Shown here in pieces: positions 17,362 to 25,847 of a DNA stretch of 64,000 nt. The translations under genes were made by a program, and so were the position numbers. The stretch spans positions 45,921 through 109,920 of the forward strand of contig NZ_BMQA01000026.1 of assembly GCF_014647875.1 (NCBI RefSeq), in the 5' to 3' direction. The DNA is from Streptomyces brasiliensis (GTDB lineage Bacteria; Actinomycetota; Actinomycetes; Streptomycetales; Streptomycetaceae). Every line of letters begins with the position of its first letter. Positions within the stretch are counted from its first letter, which is position 1. The notes under the pieces were generated by a model. The model saw only the letters and a list, made by a program, of their open reading frames with translations. It did not search any database and had not been told where the DNA came from.

Positions 17362-17727
17362 ATGCGCGCAACTACGAGCAGGATGCGGCGAATAGCCGCT
17401 GTGGTCTGCACGGCGCCCATCCTTGCCATCGCGGCCGGAGCCGGCGCTGCCAGCGCGGCCGCTTTCCCGTCGTCGTCCCATGTCGCTTCGGCTCCCGACA
17501 GCACGGTCCGGGGAGATGGCTGCTTCTTCGGTGACGGCTGGGGTTGGGGAAGCCGCTGCTTCTTCGGTGACGGCTGGGGCTGGGGCTTCCATCACAGCTT
17601 CGAAGGTCACCACGGCTTCGGTGGCGACCACGGCTTCGAAGGTAACCACGGCTTCGGTGGCGATCACGGCTTCGGTGGCGACCACGGCGGTGGTGGTGAC
17701 CACGGCGGTGGCGGGCATGGCTACTGA
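17362..17727 (+). CDS. Secreted glycine/histidine-rich repeat protein
   Basis: A 121-residue precursor. A Sec signal peptide (MRRIAAVVCTAPILAIAAGA, cleavage near ASA-AA) is followed by two copies of CFFGDGWGWG and then a run of short repeats of the type HGFGGDHGFEGN, ending in GGGGDHGGGG. No enzyme fold is apparent. It is low-complexity, aromatic and His/Asp-rich, so a surface, adhesive or metal-binding role is possible but unproven. GAAGGGGGA precedes the ATG. The repeats are also visible as 12-18-bp DNA repeats, so copy number may vary. Confidence 0.7.
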   Translation: MRATTSRMRRIAAVVCTAPILAIAAGAGAASAAAFPSSSHVASAPDSTVRGDGCFFGDGWGWGSRCFFGDGWGWGFHHSFEGHHGFGGDHGFEGNHGFGGDHGFGGDHGGGGDHGGGGHGY

Positions 17728-17782
17728 CGCTCCAGCGCAGTGAGCTCGCGAACTATCTGCGGCAGTTTTGTGAGTGCTGCAT

Positions 17783-17811
17783 CCGGATGCCCGGACATCT
17801 CGGGCATCCGG
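17783..17811 (+). terminator. Hairpin after the Gly/His-rich gene
   Basis: A perfect 11-bp stem (CCGGATGCCCG with CGGGCATCCGG) and a 7-nt loop lies 55 bp after the stop codon. Confidence 0.55.
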
Positions 17812-17867
17812 ACCCGTCTGGAGTGGCAGACCTCCCATCCGACCGGTAGTCGGGGCGGTGTGCAGCG

Positions 17868-19136
17868 GTGAGGATCGTGTGCGTCGGTGCGGGGCCCGCG
17901 GGGCTGTACTTCGCGATCTCGGCCAAGTTGCGCGATGCCGGGCACGAGATCACCGTGTACGACCGCGACCCGCCCGCGGCCACCTACGGCTGGGGCGTCG
18001 TGTACTGGGACGACCTGTTGGACGTCCTCTATCGCAACGATCCGGAAAGCGCCCGGGAGGTCACCGCCAGGTCCGTGCTGTGGCAGGACCAGGAGGTGCG
18101 TGTGCACGGCTCGGGCGGCGAGCAGACGGCGTACTTCGGGGGCTACGGATACAGCATGAGCCGATCCGCATTGCTCGACGTCCTGGCCCGGCGTGCCTTG
18201 CAGCTCGGCGTCGACGTCCAGTACGGCCACCGCGTCGCAGATCTCTCGACCCTTCCCGAAGCGGACCTTCTCGTTGCTGCCGACGGTGCGAACAGCGGGA
18301 TCCGGGGACAGAGCGCAGCGTTCGGAACTCGCATCGAGGTCGGTCTCAATCCCTACATCTGGCTCGGCACGGACCAGGCGTTCCGCAGCTTCGTGTTCAG
18401 CTTCGAGCGGACGTCCGCCGGTTGGATCTGGTTTCACGCCTACCCCTCAGTCGCGGGAATCAGCACCTGCATCGTCGAATGCTCACCGCAGACCTGGCAC
18501 GGTCTGGGACTCGACGTGCTCGGCCGCGATCAGGGAGTGCGACTGCTGGAGGACCTCTTCAAGCGCGCGCTCGACGGCCACCGCCTGATCAGCCGATCAC
18601 GGGGTGCACCGGCGCATTGGCAGCGCTTCGCGCATGTGACCAACAAGACCTGGTACCACGGCACGACGGTGCTCGTCGGCGACGCTGCCCACACCACCCA
18701 CTTCACGCTGGGGTCGGGCACCAGACTGGCGATCATCGATGCGATCGTCCTTGCATACAGCCTGCAGAAATACATTGACGTGGAGGACGCGCTGCGGGAG
18801 TACGACCGTCATCGCCGCGCGGAACTCCATCCGGTGCAGGCGGCCTCGCGTACGAGCATGGCGTGGTTCGAGCACGTGGACCAGTACGTCGGCCGCGATG
18901 CTGTGGCGTTCGCGCACGCCATGTCGCTACGCCACGGTGGCCAGAATCCCTGGCACCACCAACTCCACCTCGCCACTCAGATCGCTGCGGTACGCACGGC
19001 ACGGCGCGCCTTTGCCACTGGCCGACGCTGGTACCTCGCCCGCCGGCGAGGCGGCGGGAAGGACGACCAGTCACGTCGAACTGGCCGACTACCGTGCCCG
19101 TTCGGACTCGATCAGCGGGGAAACCGTGACGGGTAG
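17868..19136 (+). CDS. FAD-dependent aryl-CoA-type hydroxylase
   Basis: A 422-residue flavoprotein monooxygenase. It opens with the FAD motif VGAGPAGLYFAISAKL and has WGVVYWDDLLD and the second FAD motif GDAAHTTHFTLGSGTRLAI near residue 270. This set is characteristic of salicylyl-CoA 5-hydroxylase and the N-terminal half of anthraniloyl-CoA monooxygenase. Those enzymes use NAD(P)H and O2 to hydroxylate CoA-activated aromatic acids. The start is GTG. The last 25 residues look unrelated to the family and run into an IS3 relic, so the tail may be altered. A CoA ligase is not in the window. Confidence 0.82.
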   Translation: MRIVCVGAGPAGLYFAISAKLRDAGHEITVYDRDPPAATYGWGVVYWDDLLDVLYRNDPESAREVTARSVLWQDQEVRVHGSGGEQTAYFGGYGYSMSRSALLDVLARRALQLGVDVQYGHRVADLSTLPEADLLVAADGANSGIRGQSAAFGTRIEVGLNPYIWLGTDQAFRSFVFSFERTSAGWIWFHAYPSVAGISTCIVECSPQTWHGLGLDVLGRDQGVRLLEDLFKRALDGHRLISRSRGAPAHWQRFAHVTNKTWYHGTTVLVGDAAHTTHFTLGSGTRLAIIDAIVLAYSLQKYIDVEDALREYDRHRRAELHPVQAASRTSMAWFEHVDQYVGRDAVAFAHAMSLRHGGQNPWHHQLHLATQIAAVRTARRAFATGRRWYLARRRGGGKDDQSRRTGRLPCPFGLDQRGNRDG

Positions 19137-19239
19137 ACAGTGGGGGCATGGGCCTTCGGCGGTCCTCGGGGCCTCCCCCTGAGTCGTGGACACGCTGATA
19201 CTGGATCTGCTTGATCCGGAGGAAGCGAGAACACCGCCG

Positions 19240-19350
19240 ATGGCGATGAAGGACTGCTCCGACGAGTTCAAGGCCGATGCCGTGGCCCTGTACGAGTCCA
19301 TGCCCGGGGCGACGTACATGAGCATCGCCGCTGACCCGGGCATCAACAGG
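19240..19350 (+). pseudogene. IS3-family OrfA N-terminal relic
   Basis: The frame reads MKDCSDEFKADAVALYESMP then ATYMSIAADPGIN, the start of an IS3-type OrfA helix-turn-helix protein (normally ...SIAADLGINRATLR). Homology stops abruptly after about 37 codons. The rest of the element is absent. Confidence 0.65.
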
Positions 19351-19461
19351 GGTCCGAGGCGTGGCCGTGCGGGCCGGACGGGATCACGGGGCAGCTGTGC
19401 GGCGGTCGGAAGCAGCGCGAAGGCGGCCCGTTGCGAAGGCCGCCTCCTCGGTGCGCTGTCC

Positions 19462-20418
19462 TCAGTCCTCGTAGAGGGCGATGAGCCGGCCGACGACGCC
19501 GCCCTGGCGCAGGCGGTCGAGGCCCTCGGGGATCTGGTGGGGCGTGATGCGGTTGAGCGGTGGGTTGAGCTCGCCGGTACCCATGAGGTCGTAGAGCTCT
19601 TCCAGGTCCTGCTTGGTGCCGGACTTGGAGCCGAGGATCTGCAGCTGCTTGAGGATGACCTGCTTGGTGTCGATGGTGGCCTCCAGCCGGCCCATGCCGA
19701 CCTGCACCAGCGTGCCGGACTCTCCCAGGGTCTGCACTGCCTGGGCTGTGGTGCTGCCGAAGCCCGCGTAGTCCACGATGAGCTCGAGGTTCTTGTCGGC
19801 GAAGTCGGTGATGGACGCGGCGACACCGGCGAGGCCGATCTCGTCGGCCAGCTCCCGCGTGTCCGGGTTGACCTCGGCGGCGTAGACCTCGGCGCCCTTG
19901 AGGACCGCCACGCGGGCGCCGATGTAGCCGAGGCCGCCGAGACCGATCACGCCGACTCGCATGCCCTTCTTCGCGCCGCCGCGGGTGACCATGGCGTGGT
20001 AGGAGGTGAGGCCGGCGTCGGTGGCCATGGCACCCAGTTCGAAGGAGACCTGGTCGGGCAGGCGGACCAGGTTGGCGTCGGTGGCGCGGACCTTGGGGCC
20101 GTAGCCCCCGTCCCAGGCGCCGTAACCGATGGCGTCGCCGTCCGGCATCATCGGGGAGAGCCCGACGCGGTCGCCGACCTTCCAGTGCTCCATGCCCTTG
20201 CCGACCTCGCTGATGACGCCGGCGTTCTCGTGGCCGAGCGTCATGGGGATGCGGGGGAACATGGCCATCCAGCCGGCGTCGTCCAGCGCGCTGACGTCGG
20301 AATGGCACAGGCCCGCGGCCTTGACGTCGACGATGACCTCGCCCGGTCCGGCGTGGGGCTCCTCCACCTCCTCCAACGTGAGGGGCTTGTCCGTTCCGTG
20401 AAAGCGCCAGGACCTCAT
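19462..20418 (-). CDS. Zinc-type alcohol dehydrogenase lacking the structural zinc lobe
   Basis: A 318-residue medium-chain dehydrogenase. Catalytic-zinc residues are visible (LCHSD near 38 and GHEN near 64) and the NAD(P) motif is GVIGLGGLGYIGA near 165. The four-cysteine structural-zinc segment present in the neighbour at 20744 is replaced by MMPDGDAIGYGAWDGG, so that site is gone. ATG 20418 has GAAGAGG upstream. It oxidises an alcohol or reduces an aldehyde; the substrate is unknown. It is 325 bp from the next dehydrogenase and probably has its own promoter. Confidence 0.88.
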   Translation of the reverse strand: MRSWRFHGTDKPLTLEEVEEPHAGPGEVIVDVKAAGLCHSDVSALDDAGWMAMFPRIPMTLGHENAGVISEVGKGMEHWKVGDRVGLSPMMPDGDAIGYGAWDGGYGPKVRATDANLVRLPDQVSFELGAMATDAGLTSYHAMVTRGGAKKGMRVGVIGLGGLGYIGARVAVLKGAEVYAAEVNPDTRELADEIGLAGVAASITDFADKNLELIVDYAGFGSTTAQAVQTLGESGTLVQVGMGRLEATIDTKQVILKQLQILGSKSGTKQDLEELYDLMGTGELNPPLNRITPHQIPEGLDRLRQGGVVGRLIALYED

Positions 20419-20743
20419 GGTGTCGCCTCTTCTTTCGTGCGGGACCAGCTGCGCCGCCCGCGTTTCGTGTGGACAGGAGGGCGATGGCCCTCGCTGTGTG
20501 GCTGGAGCTCCAGCCGAGGACACCGCTGAGGCGCTGACCGCAGGCATCGAGGCATGCGGGCACTGCCTGCCCGATGCTGCGCTCGGCCACCTGGACGGCC
20601 GGACGCTGTGACGGGCACCTGGAGGGTGTCGGGTGCCAATGGTTTCCGGGGCCGATGGCCGCGGAACGGGCCGGCCGTCGCGTTCTTCGCACGGCGGCCG
20701 GCCCCTCCATGCGCATCTGGCACGGCCGGACGCGGGGCCCGGG
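20419..20743. other. Gene-free gap between two alcohol dehydrogenase genes
   Basis: No convincing coding frame, repeat or RNA is seen. It should hold the terminator of the upstream operon and the promoter of the downstream dehydrogenase gene. Confidence 0.4.
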
Positions 20744-21784
20744 TCAGCCGTTGGGCAGGATCACCGCGCGGCCGTTGATGCTGCCTTCGTGCAGGCGTTC
20801 GTAGGCGAGGGGCGCTTCGTCAAGAGAGAACGTCTCCGTGTGCACCGACACCATGCCCGAGCGGGCCAGGGCCAGAACCTCGACGAGTTCGCTCCGGCTG
20901 CCCCAGTACGGGGCATTGACCGACACCTCGAAGGGCAGCCGTCCGAAGCCGACGGGAAGGGCGGCACCACCGATGCCCACGATGGCGATATCACCTTCGA
21001 CCGCGGCCACGGCACCGGCGACGGCCACCGTGGGCTCCACCCCGACGAAGTCGAACACCGCCTCGGCTCCGATCCCACCGGTGAGTTCGCGCACCGCCGC
21101 GGCGGCCTTCGCGTCGGACAGGACCACCTCGTGCGCTCCCACCTCCCGGGCGAGCCGCAGCTTGTCCTCGCTCACGTCGAGGGCCACCACGCGAGCCGGC
21201 GTCAGCGCGCGCAGCAACTGGATCGCGACGTGCCCGAGGCCGCCCGTGCCGATGACCACCGCGGTCGATCCCGGCACCAGCCGGGGCAGCGCGCGCTTGA
21301 TCGCGTGGTACGGCGTCAGCCCCGCGTCGGTCAGAGGGACCGCGGCGACCGGGTCGAGTCCGTTCAGCGGGACCAGGTGCCGCGGGTCGTCGACCAGCAT
21401 GTACTCGGCCATCGAGCCCGGAGCGCCCAGCCCCGGCGGGTTTATGCCGAGTTCGCCGGCGCGCAGGCAATAGTTCTCCTTGCCCTCGGCGCACTTGACG
21501 CACGTACCGCAGCCCCAGGGCCCGTAGACGGCTACCGCCTCACCCTCCGTCAGGCCGGTCACCCCCGCACCGAGCGCGGCGACGGTGCCCACGCCCTCGT
21601 GGCCGAGGGTGAGCGGCAGTTCGTAGGGGAAGCCCTCGGCCGGCCAGCTCATCACCGCGATGTCGGAGTGGCACACCCCGGCCGCAGTGACCTTCAACAA
21701 GACCTGTCCGGGCCCGGGTTCGGGGTCGGGGACAGACACCACCTCGGGTGCGGATCCGATGGTCCGGTACTGAAGTGCCTTCAT
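20744..21784 (-). CDS. Zinc-dependent alcohol dehydrogenase
   Basis: A 346-residue MDR enzyme with both zinc sites: catalytic VCHSD and GHEGVG, and structural CGTCVKCAEGKENYC near residue 92. The NAD motif VVIGTGGLGHVAIQLL is near 175. It follows the SDR gene by 36 bp in a TetR-SDR-ADH operon, so the two dehydrogenases may act on successive intermediates of the TetR ligand or a related alcohol. Confidence 0.93.
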   Translation of the reverse strand: MKALQYRTIGSAPEVVSVPDPEPGPGQVLLKVTAAGVCHSDIAVMSWPAEGFPYELPLTLGHEGVGTVAALGAGVTGLTEGEAVAVYGPWGCGTCVKCAEGKENYCLRAGELGINPPGLGAPGSMAEYMLVDDPRHLVPLNGLDPVAAVPLTDAGLTPYHAIKRALPRLVPGSTAVVIGTGGLGHVAIQLLRALTPARVVALDVSEDKLRLAREVGAHEVVLSDAKAAAAVRELTGGIGAEAVFDFVGVEPTVAVAGAVAAVEGDIAIVGIGGAALPVGFGRLPFEVSVNAPYWGSRSELVEVLALARSGMVSVHTETFSLDEAPLAYERLHEGSINGRAVILPNG

Positions 21785-21820
21785 GTCGGCGATTCCTTCG
21801 CTGTGCGGGTCGGTCGGTGG

Positions 21821-22606
21821 TCAGACGGCGGTGTAGGCGCCGTCGACCAGGTGGTAGGCACCGTGGACGAACGAGGCCCGGTCGGAGAGCAGGAAGGCGA
21901 TGAGTTCGGCGACCTCCTCGGAGCGGCCGAGCCGGCCGGCCGGGTGCAGGCCCACCAGGGCCTGGTGGGCGGCTTCGTCCATGCCGTTCAGCAGCGGGGT
22001 CTCGATGAAGCCCGGACCGACCGCGTTGACACGGATGCCTCGGGCCGCGTACTCGGCTGCGGCGGCCTTGGTCAGCCCGACGACTCCGTGCTTGGCGGCG
22101 ACGTAGGCGGGAGAGCCGGCGAAGCCGACGGAACCGAGGATCGATGCCACGTTCACGATCGCGCCGCCCTTGCCGGCGGACTCCATGGCGGGCAGTTCGT
22201 AGCGCAACGAGTAGAAGACGCCGTCGAGGTTGGTGCGCACGACGCGCTGATAGGCCTCTATGTCGTACGCGCCCGTCGGCGCGCTCGGACCGCCGATGCC
22301 GGCGTTGTTCACGGCGAGGTGCAGTGCGCCGAAGGAGTCCACGGTGAAGGCGACCGCCGCCTCCACGGACTCGGGCTGCGTCACGTCCAGCCGGACGGAG
22401 GCGGCCGACATGCCCTCGGCCGTCAGCTCGGCGGCGGCCTTCTCTGCGCCTTCGGCGTTGTAGTCGGCGATGACGACGTTCGCGCCGCCGGCGCCGAGTC
22501 GGCGGGCGGTGGCCAGGCCGATGCCGGAGGCGGCGCCGGTGACGAGGGCGGTCCGGCCGGCGAACTCGGTGGCGTAATCGGTGACGAGGGCGGCGGTGGT
22601 GTTCAT
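21821..22606 (-). CDS. Short-chain dehydrogenase/reductase
   Basis: A 261-residue classical SDR. The cofactor motif is TGAASGIGLA near residue 20, NNAG follows near 108, the catalytic Ser is in ASILGSVG, and the YVAAK catalytic pair is near 170. It ends FLLSDRASFVHGAYHLVDGA, the typical classical-SDR tail. It starts 7 bp after the TetR stop, so it is co-transcribed with it. Confidence 0.93.
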   Translation of the reverse strand: MNTTAALVTDYATEFAGRTALVTGAASGIGLATARRLGAGGANVVIADYNAEGAEKAAAELTAEGMSAASVRLDVTQPESVEAAVAFTVDSFGALHLAVNNAGIGGPSAPTGAYDIEAYQRVVRTNLDGVFYSLRYELPAMESAGKGGAIVNVASILGSVGFAGSPAYVAAKHGVVGLTKAAAAEYAARGIRVNAVGPGFIETPLLNGMDEAAHQALVGLHPAGRLGRSEEVAELIAFLLSDRASFVHGAYHLVDGAYTAV

Positions 22607-22613
22607 GGTGCGC

Positions 22614-23303
22614 TCACTTGTCGGTGGTGCTGTCGGCGGCCGCGGACGCGGCCTCCTCGGTCAGGGCGCCGTAGGCCCGCTCGACCAGAGCGGCAAGGTC
22701 TGCGGCTGCCGAATCCTCGTCCCCGGCCGTCCGCGCCCACTGGCGCAGCGCGGCGGTGAGGACACCAGCGGCGGCGCCGACGACGACGGCCGGGCGCATG
22801 TCCCGGGCGTCGTCGGTACCGAGCCGGTCGACGATGATCCGGATCGACTCCTCCTGGGCGTCGACCCGGATGCGTTCGTAGGCGGCGAACAGGGCGGGCT
22901 CCTGGTCCAGCAGCGCGAGCAGCCGCCGGACGTCCGGGCGCAGGTGCCAGGCCGGGTCGTCCCGGTCGGTGAGCCAGGCACGTACGGCCCGGCGGTAGGC
23001 CAGCAGGGGCGGCTCGCCGGGCGGGCGCGTGCGCAGCAGGGCGTTGATGCGGTCACCGTCGTCGCGGACGAAGTCCAGGGCGGCTTCCTCCTTGCCGGTG
23101 AAGTTCCGGCTGAAGGTACGGCGCGTCACGTCGGCGCGTTCCGAGATCGCCTCCACCGTCGTGTCCGCCAGGCCGCGCTCGAGGATCAGCTCCAATGCGG
23201 CGGCGGCCAGCGCGTTGCGCGTCTGCCGAGCCTTGCGCCGCCGACGGTCCTCGGTGACACGAACGCCGGACGGACCACTGGGAGACTGCCGCATTGCCGT
23301 CAT
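22614..23303 (-). CDS. TetR-family regulator of the SDR-ADH operon
   Basis: A 229-residue regulator with the HTH TVEAISERADVTRRTFSRNF. ATG 23303 is chosen since the longer frame would cross the operator cluster at 23324-23357. It is the first gene of the operon TetR-SDR-ADH and probably represses itself and both enzymes. Confidence 0.9.
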   Translation of the reverse strand: MTAMRQSPSGPSGVRVTEDRRRRKARQTRNALAAAALELILERGLADTTVEAISERADVTRRTFSRNFTGKEEAALDFVRDDGDRINALLRTRPPGEPPLLAYRRAVRAWLTDRDDPAWHLRPDVRRLLALLDQEPALFAAYERIRVDAQEESIRIIVDRLGTDDARDMRPAVVVGAAAGVLTAALRQWARTAGDEDSAAADLAALVERAYGALTEEAASAAADSTTDK

Positions 23304-23323
23304 GCCCTCACGGTAACACGAAT

Positions 23324-23357
23324 ATGTCCCATGGGGACATGTGTCTCGATGGGACAT
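23324..23357. promoter_or_regulatory. Operator cluster for the TetR-SDR-ADH operon
   Basis: ATGTCCCATGGGGACAT (23324-23340) has perfect 7-bp arms, and a further half-site ATGGGACAT follows at 23349-23357. It lies 21 bp before the tetR start codon, over the expected promoter. Confidence 0.65.
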
Positions 23358-23366
23358 CACAGGCAA

Positions 23367-23510
23367 ATCTTCGACGTCGGGCACACCATCCAGGCCGTGT
23401 GGCAGCTGCCGCGTAGGCACGGCTGGTCCGCGCAGGCGCCCGTGGCGCTGGAGTGGGACGAGGGGACCATCGCGGCGTGGAAGGCCGAGGTGCGGCCGGA
23501 GGGCGAAGGA
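23367..23510 (+). pseudogene. IS630-type transposase fragment
   Basis: One frame reads VGHTIQAVWQLPRRHGWSAQ and EWDEGTIAAWKAEVRPE, the winged-helix to DDE linker of IS630-family transposases. Nothing before or after continues it. Confidence 0.55.
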
Positions 23511-23624
23511 TGCCACCAGAGGTACCCAACCCGTCTGGCCACCCACGCTCATCACGGGGGGCGGCCGGGCAGAACCGGCAAGGCGACGAGGGTCTCTGAG
23601 GCCGAGCGCGGCCGTGCAGGTGCG

Positions 23625-24023
23625 TCACAGCAACGCCAGGACACTCGCTGCCGACGGCCCCAGCCAGTGCGCGATCGAATTGAGGGCACCCACCACAGAA
23701 GCCCCCGCAGAGGCGAGCACCCCAGCGTCCCGCAACCTGGTGGTGAAGGTCTCGAGGTGCCGCGCGGCGCCTTCACGGTCGGGTTCATCGCGGTCCAGCG
23801 CGACCCCGACGGCGCGGAGTTCACCCTCGGCGCTGCGCCGCTCCTGCGCGGTGAGCCGCAGTTCGTCCATGGCCTGGTGCAGTGCGGCCACCTCAGAGAG
23901 CACCCGCCGGTGGTCCGCCTGGTGCACGGTCTGATCGCGGCCGGCCACATACTGCTGTCCACTGCCCGCGTTGACCGGGCCGTGCACGTCGCCGAAGCGG
24001 TAGGTGTCGCCGTTCATGCTCAT
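23625..24023 (-). CDS. Small protein sharing a glycine-rich motif with the FHA protein
   Basis: A 132-residue protein of no family I recognise. Residues 11-30 read DVHGPVNAGSGQQYVAGRDQ, identical to a segment of the FHA membrane protein encoded 19 bp upstream. A charged helical, coiled-coil-like stretch follows (HQAMDELRLTAQERRSAEGE), then a hydrophobic C-terminal third (GASVVGALNSIAHWLGPSAA). GAGGAG lies 5 bp before ATG 24023. The two genes form an operon, so the shared motif may let the proteins bind each other or co-assemble. Confidence 0.75.
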   Translation of the reverse strand: MSMNGDTYRFGDVHGPVNAGSGQQYVAGRDQTVHQADHRRVLSEVAALHQAMDELRLTAQERRSAEGELRAVGVALDRDEPDREGAARHLETFTTRLRDAGVLASAGASVVGALNSIAHWLGPSAASVLALL

Positions 24024-24042
24024 CAGTGCTCCTCACCGCTGC

Positions 24043-24828
24043 TCAGGGCTGTCGCGGGCGACGTATCCGGTTGAGGTACTCGATTTCCTCGGCGCGTTTG
24101 CGGGCGGCCCTCGACATGCCCGTGCCGATAGCCCCCAGCGCCGCTCCGAAGAGGAAGGCGCCAAATCCGACGGCTAATACCGGCGCCCCGAACAGCTTCT
24201 TGTCAGCGAACGGATTGTCTTCCGGGCCCAAGTCCGGTCCATGGACCATTAAGCTGACGATGACGTAGCCGAAAAGCACGAATCCGGTGATCGCGATCAA
24301 ATAGCCGAGGATCGCCAGGAAGCGGCCGAACCCCCGGCCCTGGAAGATCTCGTCGGTCTCGTCGTAATGGCTGTTGACGAATACGCGGCGGTCGTCCCCG
24401 TAGCTGTCCCGTCCCGCAAGGAACTGGTCCCGCCCTGCCACATACTGCTGCCCGCTACCCGCGTTGACCGGGCCGTGCACATCGTGAAAGCCGTAACTCG
24501 CCGTCCGTCTTGGCCCCTGTGGCCAGGACACGCGCAGCTCTACGACGCCGATACGCAGCCGGTCACCGTCGTGGAGCGTAAGTGCGCTGTGGAGCCGGCG
24601 CCCGTTGACGTACGTGCCGTTGGTCGAGCCCAGGTCGTCGACGACAATGCGGTTCCCGGCGCGGGTCAGTGAGGCGTGCCGTCGGCTCACTCCGTCCTCG
24701 TCGAGCCGCACTCTGCTGCTGGGCAGTTTGCCGATCTCGCAGTACCCGTCCGGAATGTCGAAGGCCCCTCCAGCTGGTCGGCCATGGGTCACGATCAATC
24801 GCGGTGGTGAAGCCGAGTCTCCGGACAT
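24043..24828 (-). CDS. FHA-domain membrane protein
   Basis: A 261-residue protein. An N-terminal FHA (phosphothreonine-binding) domain is seen as CEIGKLPSSRVRLDEDGVSR then LGSTNGTYVNGR, with Lys where the domain usually has Arg after the first Gly. Next comes the motif DVHGPVNAGSGQQYVAGRDQ (about residues 116-135), a second AGRD repeat, and two transmembrane helices (about 165-190 and 215-240) with a basic C-terminal tail. ATG 24828 follows a GGGGGG; an in-frame ATG at 24864 is possible. It probably reads Ser/Thr kinase signals at the membrane, and is the first gene of a two-gene operon. Confidence 0.82.
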   Translation of the reverse strand: MSGDSASPPRLIVTHGRPAGGAFDIPDGYCEIGKLPSSRVRLDEDGVSRRHASLTRAGNRIVVDDLGSTNGTYVNGRRLHSALTLHDGDRLRIGVVELRVSWPQGPRRTASYGFHDVHGPVNAGSGQQYVAGRDQFLAGRDSYGDDRRVFVNSHYDETDEIFQGRGFGRFLAILGYLIAITGFVLFGYVIVSLMVHGPDLGPEDNPFADKKLFGAPVLAVGFGAFLFGAALGAIGTGMSRAARKRAEEIEYLNRIRRPRQP

Positions 24829-25245
24829 GCCAGCCCCCCGTGAAGCATCGCCCTCCCCGTACATGGTGAGTCGCCGCGCCTGGAGCCACAAGCCCTCTGG
24901 CGCAGCTGCGCGGCAGCCTTCCAGTGGGCGACGCGAGCGGCCGTTTCCTGATGCTGCCTCACGTCTCATCGCGTAAAGCGTTGGCTAACTCGTTACCGGC
25001 GTCGCGTTGGCTGTGGCGACCTCCCGAAGTCCACTCGCGCCAGCGGCCAGTCCCCAGCCGATCGCGTTGTCATCCGCGTTACGGGTTGCCACTTCTGACC
25101 GTTCGTCGGCCATTCGCTCGTTAACCTCCCGCTTTCGTGAGGTGGCCTTTCCGAGGGTTGATCAAAAACCCGGAAAGTGCTCCTGACCTGCAGCGATATG
25201 ACTTGCTGAGGCTCCTGTTGGCTGCGAGGAAAGAAGCACTTCCAG

Positions 25246-25680
25246 GTGAAGAAGCGTACTGGGTCCTATCCCCGTGTCCGCGTCGAGGGCGGCGGTCGTT
25301 CGGTGGTCTCCCAAGCCGGGGGCGTGCTGCTGGTGGAGACGGTCCGCAAGACCGGTCTGGATCAGGCGATATCCGCAGTCCTTGCGCCATGGCGCAAGCA
25401 CAGGGCGGTGCACGATCCGGGAAGGTCCTGCTGGATGTGGCGCTCGCGGTGGCACCAGGTGGGGACTGTCTGGCCGACGTCGGCCTGCTCCGGGCCGAGC
25501 CGGCCTTGTTCGGGCCAGTGGCCTCCGACCCGACCGTCTCCCGGCTCATCGACACTCTCGCCGCTGGCGGCAAGCGCGCCCTTGCTGCGATCCGCACCGC
25601 CCGGGCAGAAGCACGCGAACATGTCCGGAGGTTGGCCGGTAACGCGGCGCCGGATGCCGGCGGGCAGGTGACCGTTTCAC
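25246..25680 (+). pseudogene. IS1380-family transposase, frameshifted and truncated
   Basis: From GTG 25246 one frame reads KKRTGSYPRVRVEGGGRSVV up to AVHDPG. The next frame then continues KVLLDVALAVAPGGDCLADV down to AGNAAPDAGGQVTV. This is the N-terminal third of an IS1380-type DDE transposase with a one-base shift near 25420. The catalytic domain is missing. Confidence 0.75.
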
Positions 25681-25847
25681 AGCACTGCGTGGCGACGCCC
25701 TCAGGACGTCATCGCCATGCCCGTGGAACTCGTCACGGACGGCTGAGGCGTCCGGCAGAACAAATGACAACGCAACCGTATGGCTCGGCCGAATGTCTCC
25801 CATAGTGAAATCACTGACCCCTTGACAAGAAGGATCCGGGGGGCACC

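Noticed and set aside
17580..17720. CRISPR-like short repeats in the Gly/His-rich gene
   Set aside because: They are irregular 12-18-bp coding repeats in one frame, without spacers.
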